Below the pieces are notes generated by a model. The model did no database searches. It was not told where the DNA came from and saw only the letters and a program-made list of their open reading frames with translations. Source: a virus. From it: 40,732 nt of DNA. Both the position numbers and the translations under genes were made by a program. The stretch spans positions 1 through 40,732 of the IMG/VR virus record IMGVR_UViG_3300034072_002233; one strand, given 5' to 3'. Positions 30,547-36,390 of this stretch are shown here, one piece after another. How positions within the stretch are numbered: position 1 is the first letter of the stretch; each line of letters begins with the position of its first letter.

Positions 30547-30747
30547 CTATTTTCTCCCTAAGCTAGCCCCCACCCGGTATGCGTCGCGTCCTGCGGTTTT
30601 CCATCTCCCGCCATCCACCGAGCAGATCTCGCTGATCGAAGGGCCGATTCCATAATCGCACCAATAGAGCTGGATGAAGCGCAGCACCTGGTTCTTCCTG
30701 CTCACCATTTCCGGCGACAGGCGGGGTATGTCCATCTCTAGGCCCAC
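30547..30747 (-). CDS. Shortened LexA-like paralogue
   Basis: The first 40 residues (RLSPEMVSRKNQVLRFIQLYWCDYGIGPSISEI) match the start of the LexA-like protein at 29177-29632, but the recognition helix and wing are replaced by an unrelated basic tail (CSVDGGRWKTAGRD...). The 66-residue product can therefore hardly bind DNA as LexA does. It may be a remnant or a partner-interfering form. A GTG start at 30747 has GGAGG 7 nt upstream. Confidence 0.6.
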   Translation of the reverse strand: MGLEMDIPRLSPEMVSRKNQVLRFIQLYWCDYGIGPSISEICSVDGGRWKTAGRDAYRVGASLGRK

Positions 30748-30761
30748 AGGGCGCCCTCCAG

Positions 30762-30802
30762 GCTGGAAGGGAACATAGGGGGAAAACCGTTGAAATTCTA
30801 GC
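30762..30802 (-). promoter_or_regulatory. Conserved leader of LexA-like gene, copy B
   Basis: Second copy of the leader described at 29648-29687, with core GGGAACATAGGGGGAA on the plus strand, starting 15 bp upstream of the GTG at 30747. Both copies keep GCTGG at the left, C-x-G after the core, AAA and AGC at the right. Confidence 0.5.
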
Positions 30803-31174
30803 TTACGAAGCGTGGGGAAGGAAACGGATCATCATGCCGGTGATGAATGTGATCAATGCGATGATGACCATGACCATCGTGGCCAGGGTCGTGAACATCC
30901 AGGGCTTGGTGGGCAGATGACGCAAATTCTCTTTGATGGTCGCGACGTCGACCTTCAGATTAGTCGTGTCGCTTTTGACCTCGCGGACGTCAGAGCGGAG
31001 TTCGCCCAAACGATCTTCTACGCTTTTTTTCCAGTCATCCGACATGCCGCCATGATTGTCACCACCACCTGAACCACGCAAGCGTTCTTTAAGGCCCTCG
31101 GGATCGGATTGCAGATCGCGCAGCTCTTTGGAGCGCTCGAACCAATGCTGAGTCCGGGGATCTGGTATCTCCAT
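30803..31174 (-). CDS. Tail-anchored coiled-coil membrane protein
   Basis: This 123-residue protein has a hydrophilic first half, a coiled-coil (about residues 45-88, WKKSVEDRLGELRSDVREVKSDTTNLKVDVATIKENL) and one C-terminal transmembrane segment (about 95-117, FTTLATMVMVIIALITFITGMMI). The topology resembles small phage and bacterial hemolysin-XhlA-like or exclusion proteins. It is in the immunity region, so expression in the lysogen is plausible. TGATG links it to the preceding gene. Confidence 0.65.
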   Translation of the reverse strand: MEIPDPRTQHWFERSKELRDLQSDPEGLKERLRGSGGGDNHGGMSDDWKKSVEDRLGELRSDVREVKSDTTNLKVDVATIKENLRHLPTKPWMFTTLATMVMVIIALITFITGMMIRFLPHAS

Positions 31175-31425
31175 CACCCAATTAGCCTCTTTTCGATCCA
31201 GTCATTGAACTTGTCCGTGGCTGCGTTGATCTCGACCATGCCTTCGTAGCTCGCATCGATATCGGCTTTGGCAATTTTGCCATCCTGCCAAAGATTGAGG
31301 AGTAGCCTGAAATTTATATAGTTATGTTTCGCCTGTCGGGATAACATATTCGCCAAGTGGAGGAGTAGATCGTCTTCGTTGATGATCAATCTCCTAGATT
31401 CCTTTTCGGTGTTGTCTTCACTCAT
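31174..31425 (-). CDS. Small acidic protein behind the repressor
   Basis: This 83-residue acidic helical protein (INEDDLLLHLANMLSRQAKHNYINFRLLLNLWQDGKIAKADIDASYEG) starts at an ATG with GAGGTG 6 nt upstream and overlaps the end of the repressor gene by 8 nt. It is likely co-expressed with the repressor in the lysogen. No family is recognised. Confidence 0.6.
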   Translation of the reverse strand: MSEDNTEKESRRLIINEDDLLLHLANMLSRQAKHNYINFRLLLNLWQDGKIAKADIDASYEGMVEINAATDKFNDWIEKRLIG

Positions 31426-31840
31426 TACTTTCACCTCGAATATCATTCGTGCGATCGTGCAACGTTGCGCCTTGGGGCGCGCCGCCCGCGTGAACCGTTT
31501 CGGACGGCTGAGCACCTCCCGCCATCGACCGGGCTATTTGCAGCAGGGCGCGGCGATCGGCCGGGGCGAGGTGACCGAAGTGTTCCATCATTTCCCGAGA
31601 TTCAGAATCCGCAGCAGGGGGAGCGGGCGCATCCTCGTTTGGATCATCGACCTCGCCCTCTAGGTAGGCTGGCGTCGTCCCCAGTTCGCGCGCAATGCGA
31701 TGCAGATAGCGCGAGCCGCTACTGGCACCTTGGAATAGCTTGGCAATCGTCTGTTGAGAGACGCCCACGCGCCGCGCCAGTTCTGCTTGGGAGATCTGGC
31801 GCTCTCCCATCACATCTCGCAGGCGGTCAGAATAGATCAT
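31418..31840 (-). CDS. XRE-family phage repressor (CI-like)
   Basis: This 140-residue protein has an N-terminal helix-turn-helix of the XRE/Cro-C1 family (RQISQAELARRVGVSQQTIAKLFQGASSGSRYLHRIARELGTTPAYLEG, about residues 14-62). The rest is a Pro-rich linker and a helical region; there is no S24/LexA peptidase domain, so induction probably works by another route. It is divergent from the Cro-like gene across 102 bp with overlapping palindromes. It very likely keeps the lysogenic state. Confidence 0.85.
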   Translation of the reverse strand: MIYSDRLRDVMGERQISQAELARRVGVSQQTIAKLFQGASSGSRYLHRIARELGTTPAYLEGEVDDPNEDAPAPPAADSESREMMEHFGHLAPADRRALLQIARSMAGGAQPSETVHAGGAPQGATLHDRTNDIRGESNE

Positions 31841-31857
31841 CGCGCGATTTTACACCC

Positions 31858-31869
31858 GTGGTTGTGGCA
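31858..31869. promoter_or_regulatory. 12-bp operator-like repeat, copy 1 (repressor)
   Basis: GTGGTTGTGGCA lies 17 bp upstream of the repressor start and is repeated exactly at 32550-32561, 16 bp upstream of the minus-strand gene at 32336. It contains GGTTGT, the half-site of the palindromes at 31901-31920. Confidence 0.6.
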
Positions 31870-31888
31870 CGAAATTGAATATGTGCTC

Positions 31889-31920
31889 TTGACTGGCCAT
31901 CAACCTAGGTTGTAACAACC
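31889..31920 (+). promoter_or_regulatory. Early rightward promoter and operator palindromes
   Basis: TTGACT (31889-31894) and TAACAA (31913-31918) form a plausible -35/-10 pair with an 18-bp spacer for the Cro-like gene. Two overlapping palindromes sit on it: CAACCTAGGTTG (31901-31912) and GGTTGTAACAACC (31908-31920). A repressor bound there would cover the -10 box. Half-sites GGTTGT also occur at 31860-31865 and just inside the downstream gene. Confidence 0.7.
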
Positions 31921-31942
31921 CTGTATGAATCAGGAGTCACCC

Positions 31943-32188
31943 ATGGTTGTTACTGCGCCTCGCATTGCTGAGGCTTTGGGGTCGCAGTCGGCGCTCGCCA
32001 GGCTTTGTGGTGTGAGCCAGCAGTCCGTATCTAAATGGGTGCTGCGCAATAAGGAGCTTCCCGCCGAACATGTTCTCGCCGTGGAACATGCCACCGGCAT
32101 TTCGCGCCACGATCTGCGCCCGGATATCTACCCGCGTGAGGCCAGCGCCACTGCCGGCGACGATCGTATCGAAGGGGTGCGGCCATGA
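31943..32188 (+). CDS. Cro/YdaS-like early regulator
   Basis: This 81-residue protein has a YdaS/Cro-type helix-turn-helix (IAEALGSQSALARLCGVSQQSVSKWVLRNKELPAEHVLAVEHATGISRHDLRPDIYP). It is the first gene of the rightward operon and divergent from the repressor, the position of Cro. AGGAG at 31932-31936 with 6-nt spacing sets the ATG at 31943; the ATG at 31925 lacks a site. It probably shuts off the repressor gene and starts lytic growth. Confidence 0.85.
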   Translation: MVVTAPRIAEALGSQSALARLCGVSQQSVSKWVLRNKELPAEHVLAVEHATGISRHDLRPDIYPREASATAGDDRIEGVRP

Positions 32189-32385
32189 GCTCACCCTTCA
32201 CGCCCGAACAGGAAGCGCGCTTGGTCGAGCTCATCCGCGAGCACTGCAAGCCTTACGATGCGGCGCTCGACGTGGTAATGGCTGTGACTGAACTCTCGCG
32301 CCAGGCGACTGTGTCGCGCAGCTGGCGCTTTGGGGTCACGCGGTCGGATCGTCCAGTCGAAGATGCTGGTGGAGATCCGAAATGA
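32185..32385 (+). CDS. Small early protein
   Basis: This 66-residue protein overlaps the Cro-like stop as ATGA. It starts with a helical FTPEQEARLVELIREHCKPYDAALDVVMAV segment and has a polar end. Its last 50 bp overlap the convergent gene at 32336. No family is recognised; the position suggests an early regulator or anti-host peptide. Confidence 0.6.
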   Translation: MSSPFTPEQEARLVELIREHCKPYDAALDVVMAVTELSRQATVSRSWRFGVTRSDRPVEDAGGDPK

Positions 32386-32533
32386 AGCGGCCCACCTCGC
32401 CCTCTTGGCCGCTGCCTTGCGCAGCCATGGCAATCTGCTTGCAGGTTTCATCGAAATGCTCGCGGCTGATCGCGCCGGTGCGGACCAGCCCTGCCAGTAC
32501 GCCGCGCAGGATGACTGCTGTCGCCTTGTCCAT
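32336..32533 (-). CDS. Isolated minus-strand small gene in the early region
   Basis: This 65-residue protein (TAVILRGVLAGLVRTGAISREHFDETCKQIAMAAQ, then GEVGRFISDLHQHLRLDD) is helical and looks like a genuine coding region; AAAGG lies 7 nt before the ATG. It runs against the early operon and has its own upstream region with an exact copy of the operator-like repeat found at the repressor promoter. It may be expressed in the lysogen or controlled by the same switch. Function unknown. Confidence 0.65.
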   Translation of the reverse strand: MDKATAVILRGVLAGLVRTGAISREHFDETCKQIAMAAQGSGQEGEVGRFISDLHQHLRLDDPTA

Positions 32534-32549
32534 GAAGTTTGCCTTTCGT

Positions 32550-32561
32550 GTGGTTGTGGCA
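32550..32561. promoter_or_regulatory. 12-bp operator-like repeat, copy 2
   Basis: Exact second copy of GTGGTTGTGGCA (copy 1 at 31858-31869), 16 bp from the start of the minus-strand gene at 32336-32533. Orientation and distance to the start codon match copy 1 within one base. Confidence 0.6.
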
Positions 32562-32580
32562 TTTCACACGATAGCCGGAA

Positions 32581-32605
32581 GGGGCCGGGTGTCGAGCCCG
32601 GCCCC
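32581..32605. terminator. 9-bp GC stem-loop
   Basis: GGGGCCGGG (32581-32589) and CCCGGCCCC (32597-32605) pair perfectly around a 7-nt loop; ATTTTG follows a few bases on. It is the first of two hairpins in the 375-bp gap between the small genes after cro and the next rightward gene, the place of lambda tR1. Confidence 0.5.
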
Positions 32606-32750
32606 GGAAGGCCCAATTTTGCTGCGCGCGCGCGGTTCATATCCCGGCGCTATCGCGGCTGCACCGTCCCGTCTCGGGCGTTCGCCGCACGCTTTTGCCC
32701 GCTTCCTTACCCCCAGCTCCCGACGTCGACCCGACTTCGCCGGGCAACCT

Positions 32751-32802
32751 GCCGCCGCCGGCACTGATCTGAATAACCGTCCGGCGGCGGCTCTTCTCTT
32801 TC
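32751..32802 (+). terminator. 11-bp stem-loop with pyrimidine tail
   Basis: GCCGCCGCCGG (32751-32761) and CCGGCGGCGGC (32781-32791) pair perfectly around a 19-nt loop, then TCTTCTCTTTC follows. It probably ends or slows early transcription before the gene at 32909. Apart from the two hairpins and copy 2 of the operator-like repeat, I see no gene between 32534 and 32908. Confidence 0.6.
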
Positions 32803-32908
32803 CGATGGGGCGCGCCGGTCGCTCCGGATCTGCTGCAGCCAATCTGGTCGATGGCGCGCGGTCCATCCCCTGCCTTCGGGTCGCACCTTTGCGGGGAGCC
32901 GGCAAATC

Positions 32909-33406
32909 ATGACCCTGTCACGTCCACCCTTGTCCCTGGATGCCGCGCTGGCGCGCATCGCCGGTCAGCTGCCCGGCGATTGGGAAAGAATGGCCGCGCT
33001 GACCGGCTATCAGAAACGTACCGTCCAGAAATGGGGGGCGTTCGATGTCGCCTCGGATGAGGGGGAGGCGCGGGACATACCGATGCGCGCCGCCATCGTC
33101 CTGGACATCGAATATCGCCGCGCTGGCGGCGCCGGTCGGCCCATCTACGACGCTTATGGCTATCTGCTGGGTGTCGACGAGGAAGAGCGCTTTGCCGACG
33201 CCTTCGACATCCTGCGCCACGCGGTCGATGTCGTGCGCGAAGTGGGCCAGGCCAAGGCCGCCCTGCTGGAGGCTGCCTTGCCCGACGCGACCGATGCCGA
33301 TCGGCGCGATGCGCAGCGCGAAATCATCGAAGCGATCGAGGCGATGAAAGCCGCGCTCCTCAATCTGGAGCGGCAGACGCCGCCGCGCCTGGTGGCGCCG
33401 CCGTAA
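32909..33406 (+). CDS. Putative early regulator with helix-turn-helix
   Basis: This 165-residue protein starts with LSLDAALARIAGQLPGDWERMAALTGYQKRTVQKWGAFD, a helix-turn-helix-like region, and continues with a helical acidic part (FADAFDILRHAVDVVREVGQAKAALLEAAL; RDAQREIIEAIEAMKAALLNLE). A GGGGAG stretch precedes the ATG. It lies just past the two early hairpins, about where lambda cII lies, but the resemblance is positional only. Confidence 0.65.
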   Translation: MTLSRPPLSLDAALARIAGQLPGDWERMAALTGYQKRTVQKWGAFDVASDEGEARDIPMRAAIVLDIEYRRAGGAGRPIYDAYGYLLGVDEEERFADAFDILRHAVDVVREVGQAKAALLEAALPDATDADRRDAQREIIEAIEAMKAALLNLERQTPPRLVAPP

Positions 33407-33512
33407 GGCGCGAACAGCGGCCCCCGCCGAAACGAACAGCCACCCAATGCCCGGCCGGCCCGGCGCGAACGCGCGCTTTCGGGAAGGCATTCCTGTTGCC
33501 CGGAGTATCGCC

Positions 33513-33716
33513 ATGAAGACTGATCGTCTGCTGCTGTCTGAGTTTCGCGCCGCGCTGCACGATATGGACAGCGACCTGATCGGCGTACGCCTGAACATCT
33601 GTCCTGGTGCCCGCTGTGCGGCAATCGAGCGCGCCCGTGCCCACCTCCGCGCCGCGATCGGCGAACTGACCGACGTCATGGCTGGTCCGCTGCTCGGGGA
33701 TCGGACGGCGGCATGA
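33513..33716 (+). CDS. Small early protein
   Basis: This 67-residue protein (TDRLLLSEFRAALHDMDSDLIGVRLNICPGARCAAIERARAHLRAAIGELTD) is helical and starts at an ATG with GGAG 7 nt upstream. The 106 bp before it contain GC-rich inverted repeats but no gene. It overlaps the next gene by 4 nt. Function unknown. Confidence 0.6.
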   Translation: MKTDRLLLSEFRAALHDMDSDLIGVRLNICPGARCAAIERARAHLRAAIGELTDVMAGPLLGDRTAA

Positions 33717-34114
33717 TGACGCCGGGCACCTATCTCAAACTGCGCCGCCAGGCGGCGGGCCTGTCGGTCGACGATGTCGCCGGCCTGGTCCATACCGCCC
33801 CGCACCTGGGCGCCTTCGATCGCTCTGCCTGGATCGGTCGGATCGAAAGCGACGTCGCCGCCATCAGCCCGGATGTCGTGCGCGCACTGGCGTCCGCTTT
33901 CCGCTTCGATCGGCGTGTGCTGCTGCGGCTGATCGATCTGCGCAGCTACGGCGCCGATATCGGCGTCACCCCGCGCATCTGCGCAATCTGCGCCTGCAGC
34001 GACGCCGATCCCTGCCTGGACGAACAGACCCGCCGGGCCTGCGCCTGGGTCAGTGCCGATCTCTGCAGCGGTTGCGCGCCCACCGCGAAAGAGGAGACCG
34101 CCCGTGCGGCCTGA
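33713..34114 (+). CDS. XRE-like regulator with C-terminal Cys-rich domain
   Basis: This 133-residue protein joins an N-terminal XRE-like helix-turn-helix (TYLKLRRQAAGLSVDDVAGL...RIESDVAAISPDVVRALASAFRFD) to a C-terminal metal-binding domain with ICAICACSDADPC and CAWVSADLCSGC, a CxxC-x-C...C...CxxC set that recurs in phage proteins and may hold zinc or an iron-sulfur cluster. It probably senses or stabilises through the metal; the target is unknown. ATGA overlap sets the start. Confidence 0.75.
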   Translation: MMTPGTYLKLRRQAAGLSVDDVAGLVHTAPHLGAFDRSAWIGRIESDVAAISPDVVRALASAFRFDRRVLLRLIDLRSYGADIGVTPRICAICACSDADPCLDEQTRRACAWVSADLCSGCAPTAKEETARAA

Positions 34115-34310
34115 AACCATCCATCCCATGGGCTGCGAATGCGGCCGTTGCAACGCGCCTCCTCGCCACCCGCTCTATCAGCAACCGGTCGTCGACCCGC
34201 GTGACATCGATGCCGCGCGCAAGGGGCTGATCGCCGGGCTCTGGGTCGGGGGCATTCTGACCGCCAGCAAATTTGGCCCCTCCATCATCGACTGGATGAC
34301 GTCGCGGTGA
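34104..34310 (+). CDS. Small protein with one membrane segment
   Basis: This 68-residue protein begins with a Cys/His-containing segment (MGCECGRCNAPPRH) and ends with a hydrophobic helix (KGLIAGLWVGGILTASKFGPSIIDWM). The GTG at 34104 has GAGGAG 7 nt upstream and overlaps the previous gene by 11 bp. The combination of a possible metal site and a membrane anchor is uncommon. Function unknown. Confidence 0.6.
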   Translation: MRPETIHPMGCECGRCNAPPRHPLYQQPVVDPRDIDAARKGLIAGLWVGGILTASKFGPSIIDWMTSR

Positions 34311-34579
34311 CCATGTCCCTTTCCCGTCAGGATGTGCAGTCCATCGAGCGCGTCAGCCAGGCAATGTCGTCCGGCTTCATCATGGCCGGCAGCACGATCA
34401 TGCTGCCCTTCGCCAATGATCCGCAAATCAGTCCGCTCGGCATGCTGCTCGGCATCGCCCAGGCGCACATCGATGGGCTGGCATCCGCGCTGACCACGCT
34501 CGAGCCCGAAACCCGCGAAAACATCATCGCCACCGTCCCGCAGCAGCTGCGGGTGATTATCGAAAGGACGCAAGGATGA
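34307..34579 (+). CDS. Small early protein
   Basis: This 90-residue protein starts with GTG overlapping the previous stop (GTGA), or at the ATG two codons on. It is helical ([65 protein letters not shown]). It is directly upstream of the gapR-like gene and overlaps it by 4 nt. No family is recognised. Confidence 0.6.
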   Translation: MTMSLSRQDVQSIERVSQAMSSGFIMAGSTIMLPFANDPQISPLGMLLGIAQAHIDGLASALTTLEPETRENIIATVPQQLRVIIERTQG

Positions 34580-34818
34580 GCGAGGGCAATATCGCAGCCG
34601 ACCAGCTGCGCCTTCTGATCGAGCGCATCGAGCGCCTCGAGGAAGAGAAGAAGGGCCTCGGCGACGACATCAAGGACGTCTATCTGGAAGCCAAGGCGAC
34701 CGGCTACGATGCCAGGATCATGCGCCAGATCATCCGCCTGCGTAAGATGCAGCCGCATGATCGCCAGGAGCAGGAGGCCATCCTTCAGACCTATCTCGCT
34801 GCGCTGGGGATGGAATGA
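34576..34818 (+). CDS. gapR: GapR-like nucleoid protein (DUF2312)
   Basis: This 80-residue protein matches the DUF2312/GapR family end to end: [52 protein letters not shown]. GapR of Caulobacter binds overtwisted AT-rich DNA ahead of moving polymerases and aids topoisomerases. A phage copy could help phage replication, compete with the host protein or shape the early operon. The family is largely alphaproteobacterial, which supports the host assignment. Confidence 0.92.
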   Translation: MSEGNIAADQLRLLIERIERLEEEKKGLGDDIKDVYLEAKATGYDARIMRQIIRLRKMQPHDRQEQEAILQTYLAALGME

Positions 34819-35147
34819 TGGGCGCAGCGTCCGAAATCCTGCCGCCGATCGACAGCGCGCCGCTCGAGCCCTTCGCCATCCCGATCCTGCTGGACGAAGA
34901 GGGCTATGCCTGGATCCCGCACGGCTTTCGTGCCGGCTTGTTCATGTGGATGCATGTGGGCGAGGGGGCGGCCATCGGCTGGGCGCCCATCCCTGAACTG
35001 GACAAGGCCCTCGTCACCATCTGGGGCGGCAACCCCTTCGCGCCCACGGACGAGGCGATCGCCTTCGTCATCAGCCGGCGCGGCCTGCGTGGCATCATCG
35101 ACATGCTGACATCGATCGAGCGGCAGATGGACGCGTTCCATGCGTAA
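34815..35147 (+). CDS. Hypothetical early protein
   Basis: This 110-residue protein follows gapR with an ATGA overlap. It has beta-like segments with many aromatic residues ([40 protein letters not shown]) and a helical end ([17 protein letters not shown]). It is not recognised. Confidence 0.6.
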   Translation: MMGAASEILPPIDSAPLEPFAIPILLDEEGYAWIPHGFRAGLFMWMHVGEGAAIGWAPIPELDKALVTIWGGNPFAPTDEAIAFVISRRGLRGIIDMLTSIERQMDAFHA

Positions 35148-35301
35148 GCCCCGCACCGAACCGTACACGGCGTCGGAACTGCGCAGCATGTTCAGCGATG
35201 GCGACAGCGTCGCCACGATCTGCGCGCGTGCCTATCGCCTCGATCGCGCGATGACGAAGGACCGGGTCCGCGCGATCCTGTTTGACCAGGTGCCGGCGTG
35301 A
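35140..35301 (+). CDS. Small helix-turn-helix-like protein
   Basis: This 53-residue basic protein (TASELRSMFSDGDSVATICARAYRLDRAMTKDRVRAILFDQ) resembles a short DNA-binding helical unit of the kind used to recognise DNA by a Hin-like helix-turn-helix. Its ATG overlaps the end of the previous gene by 8 bp, and a TGATG junction leads to the next. Function inferred from pattern only. Confidence 0.55.
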   Translation: MRKPRTEPYTASELRSMFSDGDSVATICARAYRLDRAMTKDRVRAILFDQVPA

Positions 35302-35489
35302 TGTGCGCCGGCCTCCATGCGCGGATCGCCGCCAGCCATGTCCGCCTGCAGCGCGGTCAGGCCTGGTGCCGCGCCTGCGGCCGCAGCACCCGCGTCGATC
35401 CGGTCGGCGCCCTTCGCTTTGGCTGGCCCCGCTGCTGCGGCGCCACCATGACCATCGACGCCCCCGAGGAAAGGGGGGCGATGCAATGA
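35301..35489 (+). CDS. Small zinc-ribbon-like protein
   Basis: This 62-residue protein has two Cys pairs (CRACGRST and RCCG) separated by about 25 residues, as in a single zinc ribbon, and a helical N-terminus (GLHARIAASHVRLQRGQAW). Its role is unknown; it may bind nucleic acid or protein. Confidence 0.55.
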   Translation: MCAGLHARIAASHVRLQRGQAWCRACGRSTRVDPVGALRFGWPRCCGATMTIDAPEERGAMQ

Positions 35490-35614
35490 TCGTCTTCGCC
35501 TTCCTCGCCGCCTGCGGGGCCATTTTGTGGGATGGCGGCGCGCCTTTCTGGATCGCGCTAATGCCGCCGGGCGCAGGGCTGTTCTTCCTCTTTTCCGAAG
35601 GGGATGAGGAATGA
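35486..35614 (+). CDS. Small membrane protein
   Basis: This 42-residue protein has two short hydrophobic stretches (MIVFAFLAACGAILWDG; APFWIALMPPGAGLFFLF) and an acidic end, so it is likely an inner-membrane peptide. ATGA overlaps link it to both neighbours. No family is recognised. Confidence 0.55.
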   Translation: MIVFAFLAACGAILWDGGAPFWIALMPPGAGLFFLFSEGDEE

Positions 35615-35658
35615 TCCCGCTCTGCAGCCCCGCCGAAGCCGCGCAGGTGCAGCCATGA
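35611..35658 (+). CDS. 15-residue coupling frame
   Basis: A frame of 15 codons (MIPLCSPAEAAQVQP) starts in an ATGA with the stop before it and ends in an ATGA with the next start. Its main role is probably to carry ribosomes across to the gene at 35655. It may not make a stable product. Confidence 0.3.
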   Translation: MIPLCSPAEAAQVQP

Positions 35659-35894
35659 GCAGTACCGCCACGGAAGTCATGGCCGCCGCCCAGGCGGAGA
35701 TCGAGCGGCTCACCGAAGAAGCTGACGGTCTGGTCGCCACGATCCTGGAAGCCGTCGATATGGCCGAGCAGGTCCGCGACCTGCTGCTGGAGCGCATTCA
35801 GGGCAGCCCGGCCCGATCGGCTGCGCACAATGCCCGCGTGCGCGCCGACAGCCTGATCGCCCTGCTGACGGCGAAGACGGGGCGGCGGTCATGA
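35655..35894 (+). CDS. Small coiled-coil protein
   Basis: This 79-residue acidic helical protein (TEVMAAAQAEIERLTEEADGLVATILEAVDMAEQVRDLLLERIQG) looks like a coiled coil. The ATG at 35655 is set by the ATGA overlap with the mini-frame upstream. No family is recognised. Confidence 0.6.
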   Translation: MSSTATEVMAAAQAEIERLTEEADGLVATILEAVDMAEQVRDLLLERIQGSPARSAAHNARVRADSLIALLTAKTGRRS

Positions 35895-36160
35895 CCGACG
35901 AACAAGCCTATCGCCCATCCAACGGCAGCGAGGGCATGGCCTTCATTGCGCGCTGGTGCGACCGTTGCCGCAGCAATCAGGGCGGGGAGGCGGGCTGCCC
36001 GATCCTGTCCGCCACCATGGCCTTTCAGCTGTTCGATCCGGAATATCCCAGCGAGTGGCGTTGGAATGAACGCAGTGGGCCGCGCTGCACTGCCTTCGAA
36101 GCGCTCGATCAGTTCGAACAGCCGTTTGATCCTGCCGCCGCGATCGGACTGCTGCTGTGA
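35891..36160 (+). CDS. Conserved small Cys-containing phage protein
   Basis: This 89-residue protein has ARWCDRCRSNQGGEAGCPIL, then FQLFDPEYPSEWRWNERSGPRCTAFEA. The Cys set (CxxC plus two more) could hold one metal. Proteins with this pattern are common in phages of alphaproteobacteria; I know no function. It ends in GTGA, so translation could continue into the frame that leads to the ParB-family gene. Confidence 0.65.
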   Translation: MTDEQAYRPSNGSEGMAFIARWCDRCRSNQGGEAGCPILSATMAFQLFDPEYPSEWRWNERSGPRCTAFEALDQFEQPFDPAAAIGLLL

Positions 36161-36299
36161 AGACCGCCGCCCTCTGCGCCTGCGCGGTCTGCCACGCGCT
36201 CGATGCGCAATTTCCGAATGAAGGGCGTCAGCTCACGCTGATCGCCTCCCCGAAACGCCCGCCTGCCAACGCCGATAGCTCACCCCGGCAGGCGAAGCG

Positions 36300-36337
36300 G
36301 GTCCGGACCGATGCGTTGCCCTGTGTCGGTCCGGACC
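36300..36337. promoter_or_regulatory. Two GGTCCGGACC palindromes ahead of the ParB-family gene
   Basis: The 10-bp palindrome GGTCCGGACC occurs at 36300-36309 and 36328-36337, 28 bp apart centre to centre, within the 230 bp before the likely ParB-family start. They may be operators or parS-like sites. The same stretch stays open in the ParB frame back to a GTG at 36157 (Cys-rich MKTAALCACAVCH start), so it could alternatively be coding. Confidence 0.5.
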
Positions 36338-36390
36338 AAACTCCCCCTGAAAACCCACGCACAAAGAGGTGCTTATCCAGGAGAAGTCCC

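Noticed and set aside
30370-30561. Plus-strand frame of 63 codons in the micro-gene region
   Set aside because: The minus strand has a chain of coupled starts with ribosome-binding sites; the plus frame has none.
32382-32912. Plus-strand frame of 176 codons with an ATGA overlap to the gene at 32185
   Set aside because: The overlap is tempting, but the product is Ser, Pro, Arg and Cys-rich, runs through the minus-strand gene and two hairpins, and has no recognisable fold.
32918-34153. Minus-strand open frame of 411 codons across early genes
   Set aside because: It crosses three coupled plus-strand genes with good ribosome-binding sites and has shadow-type composition.
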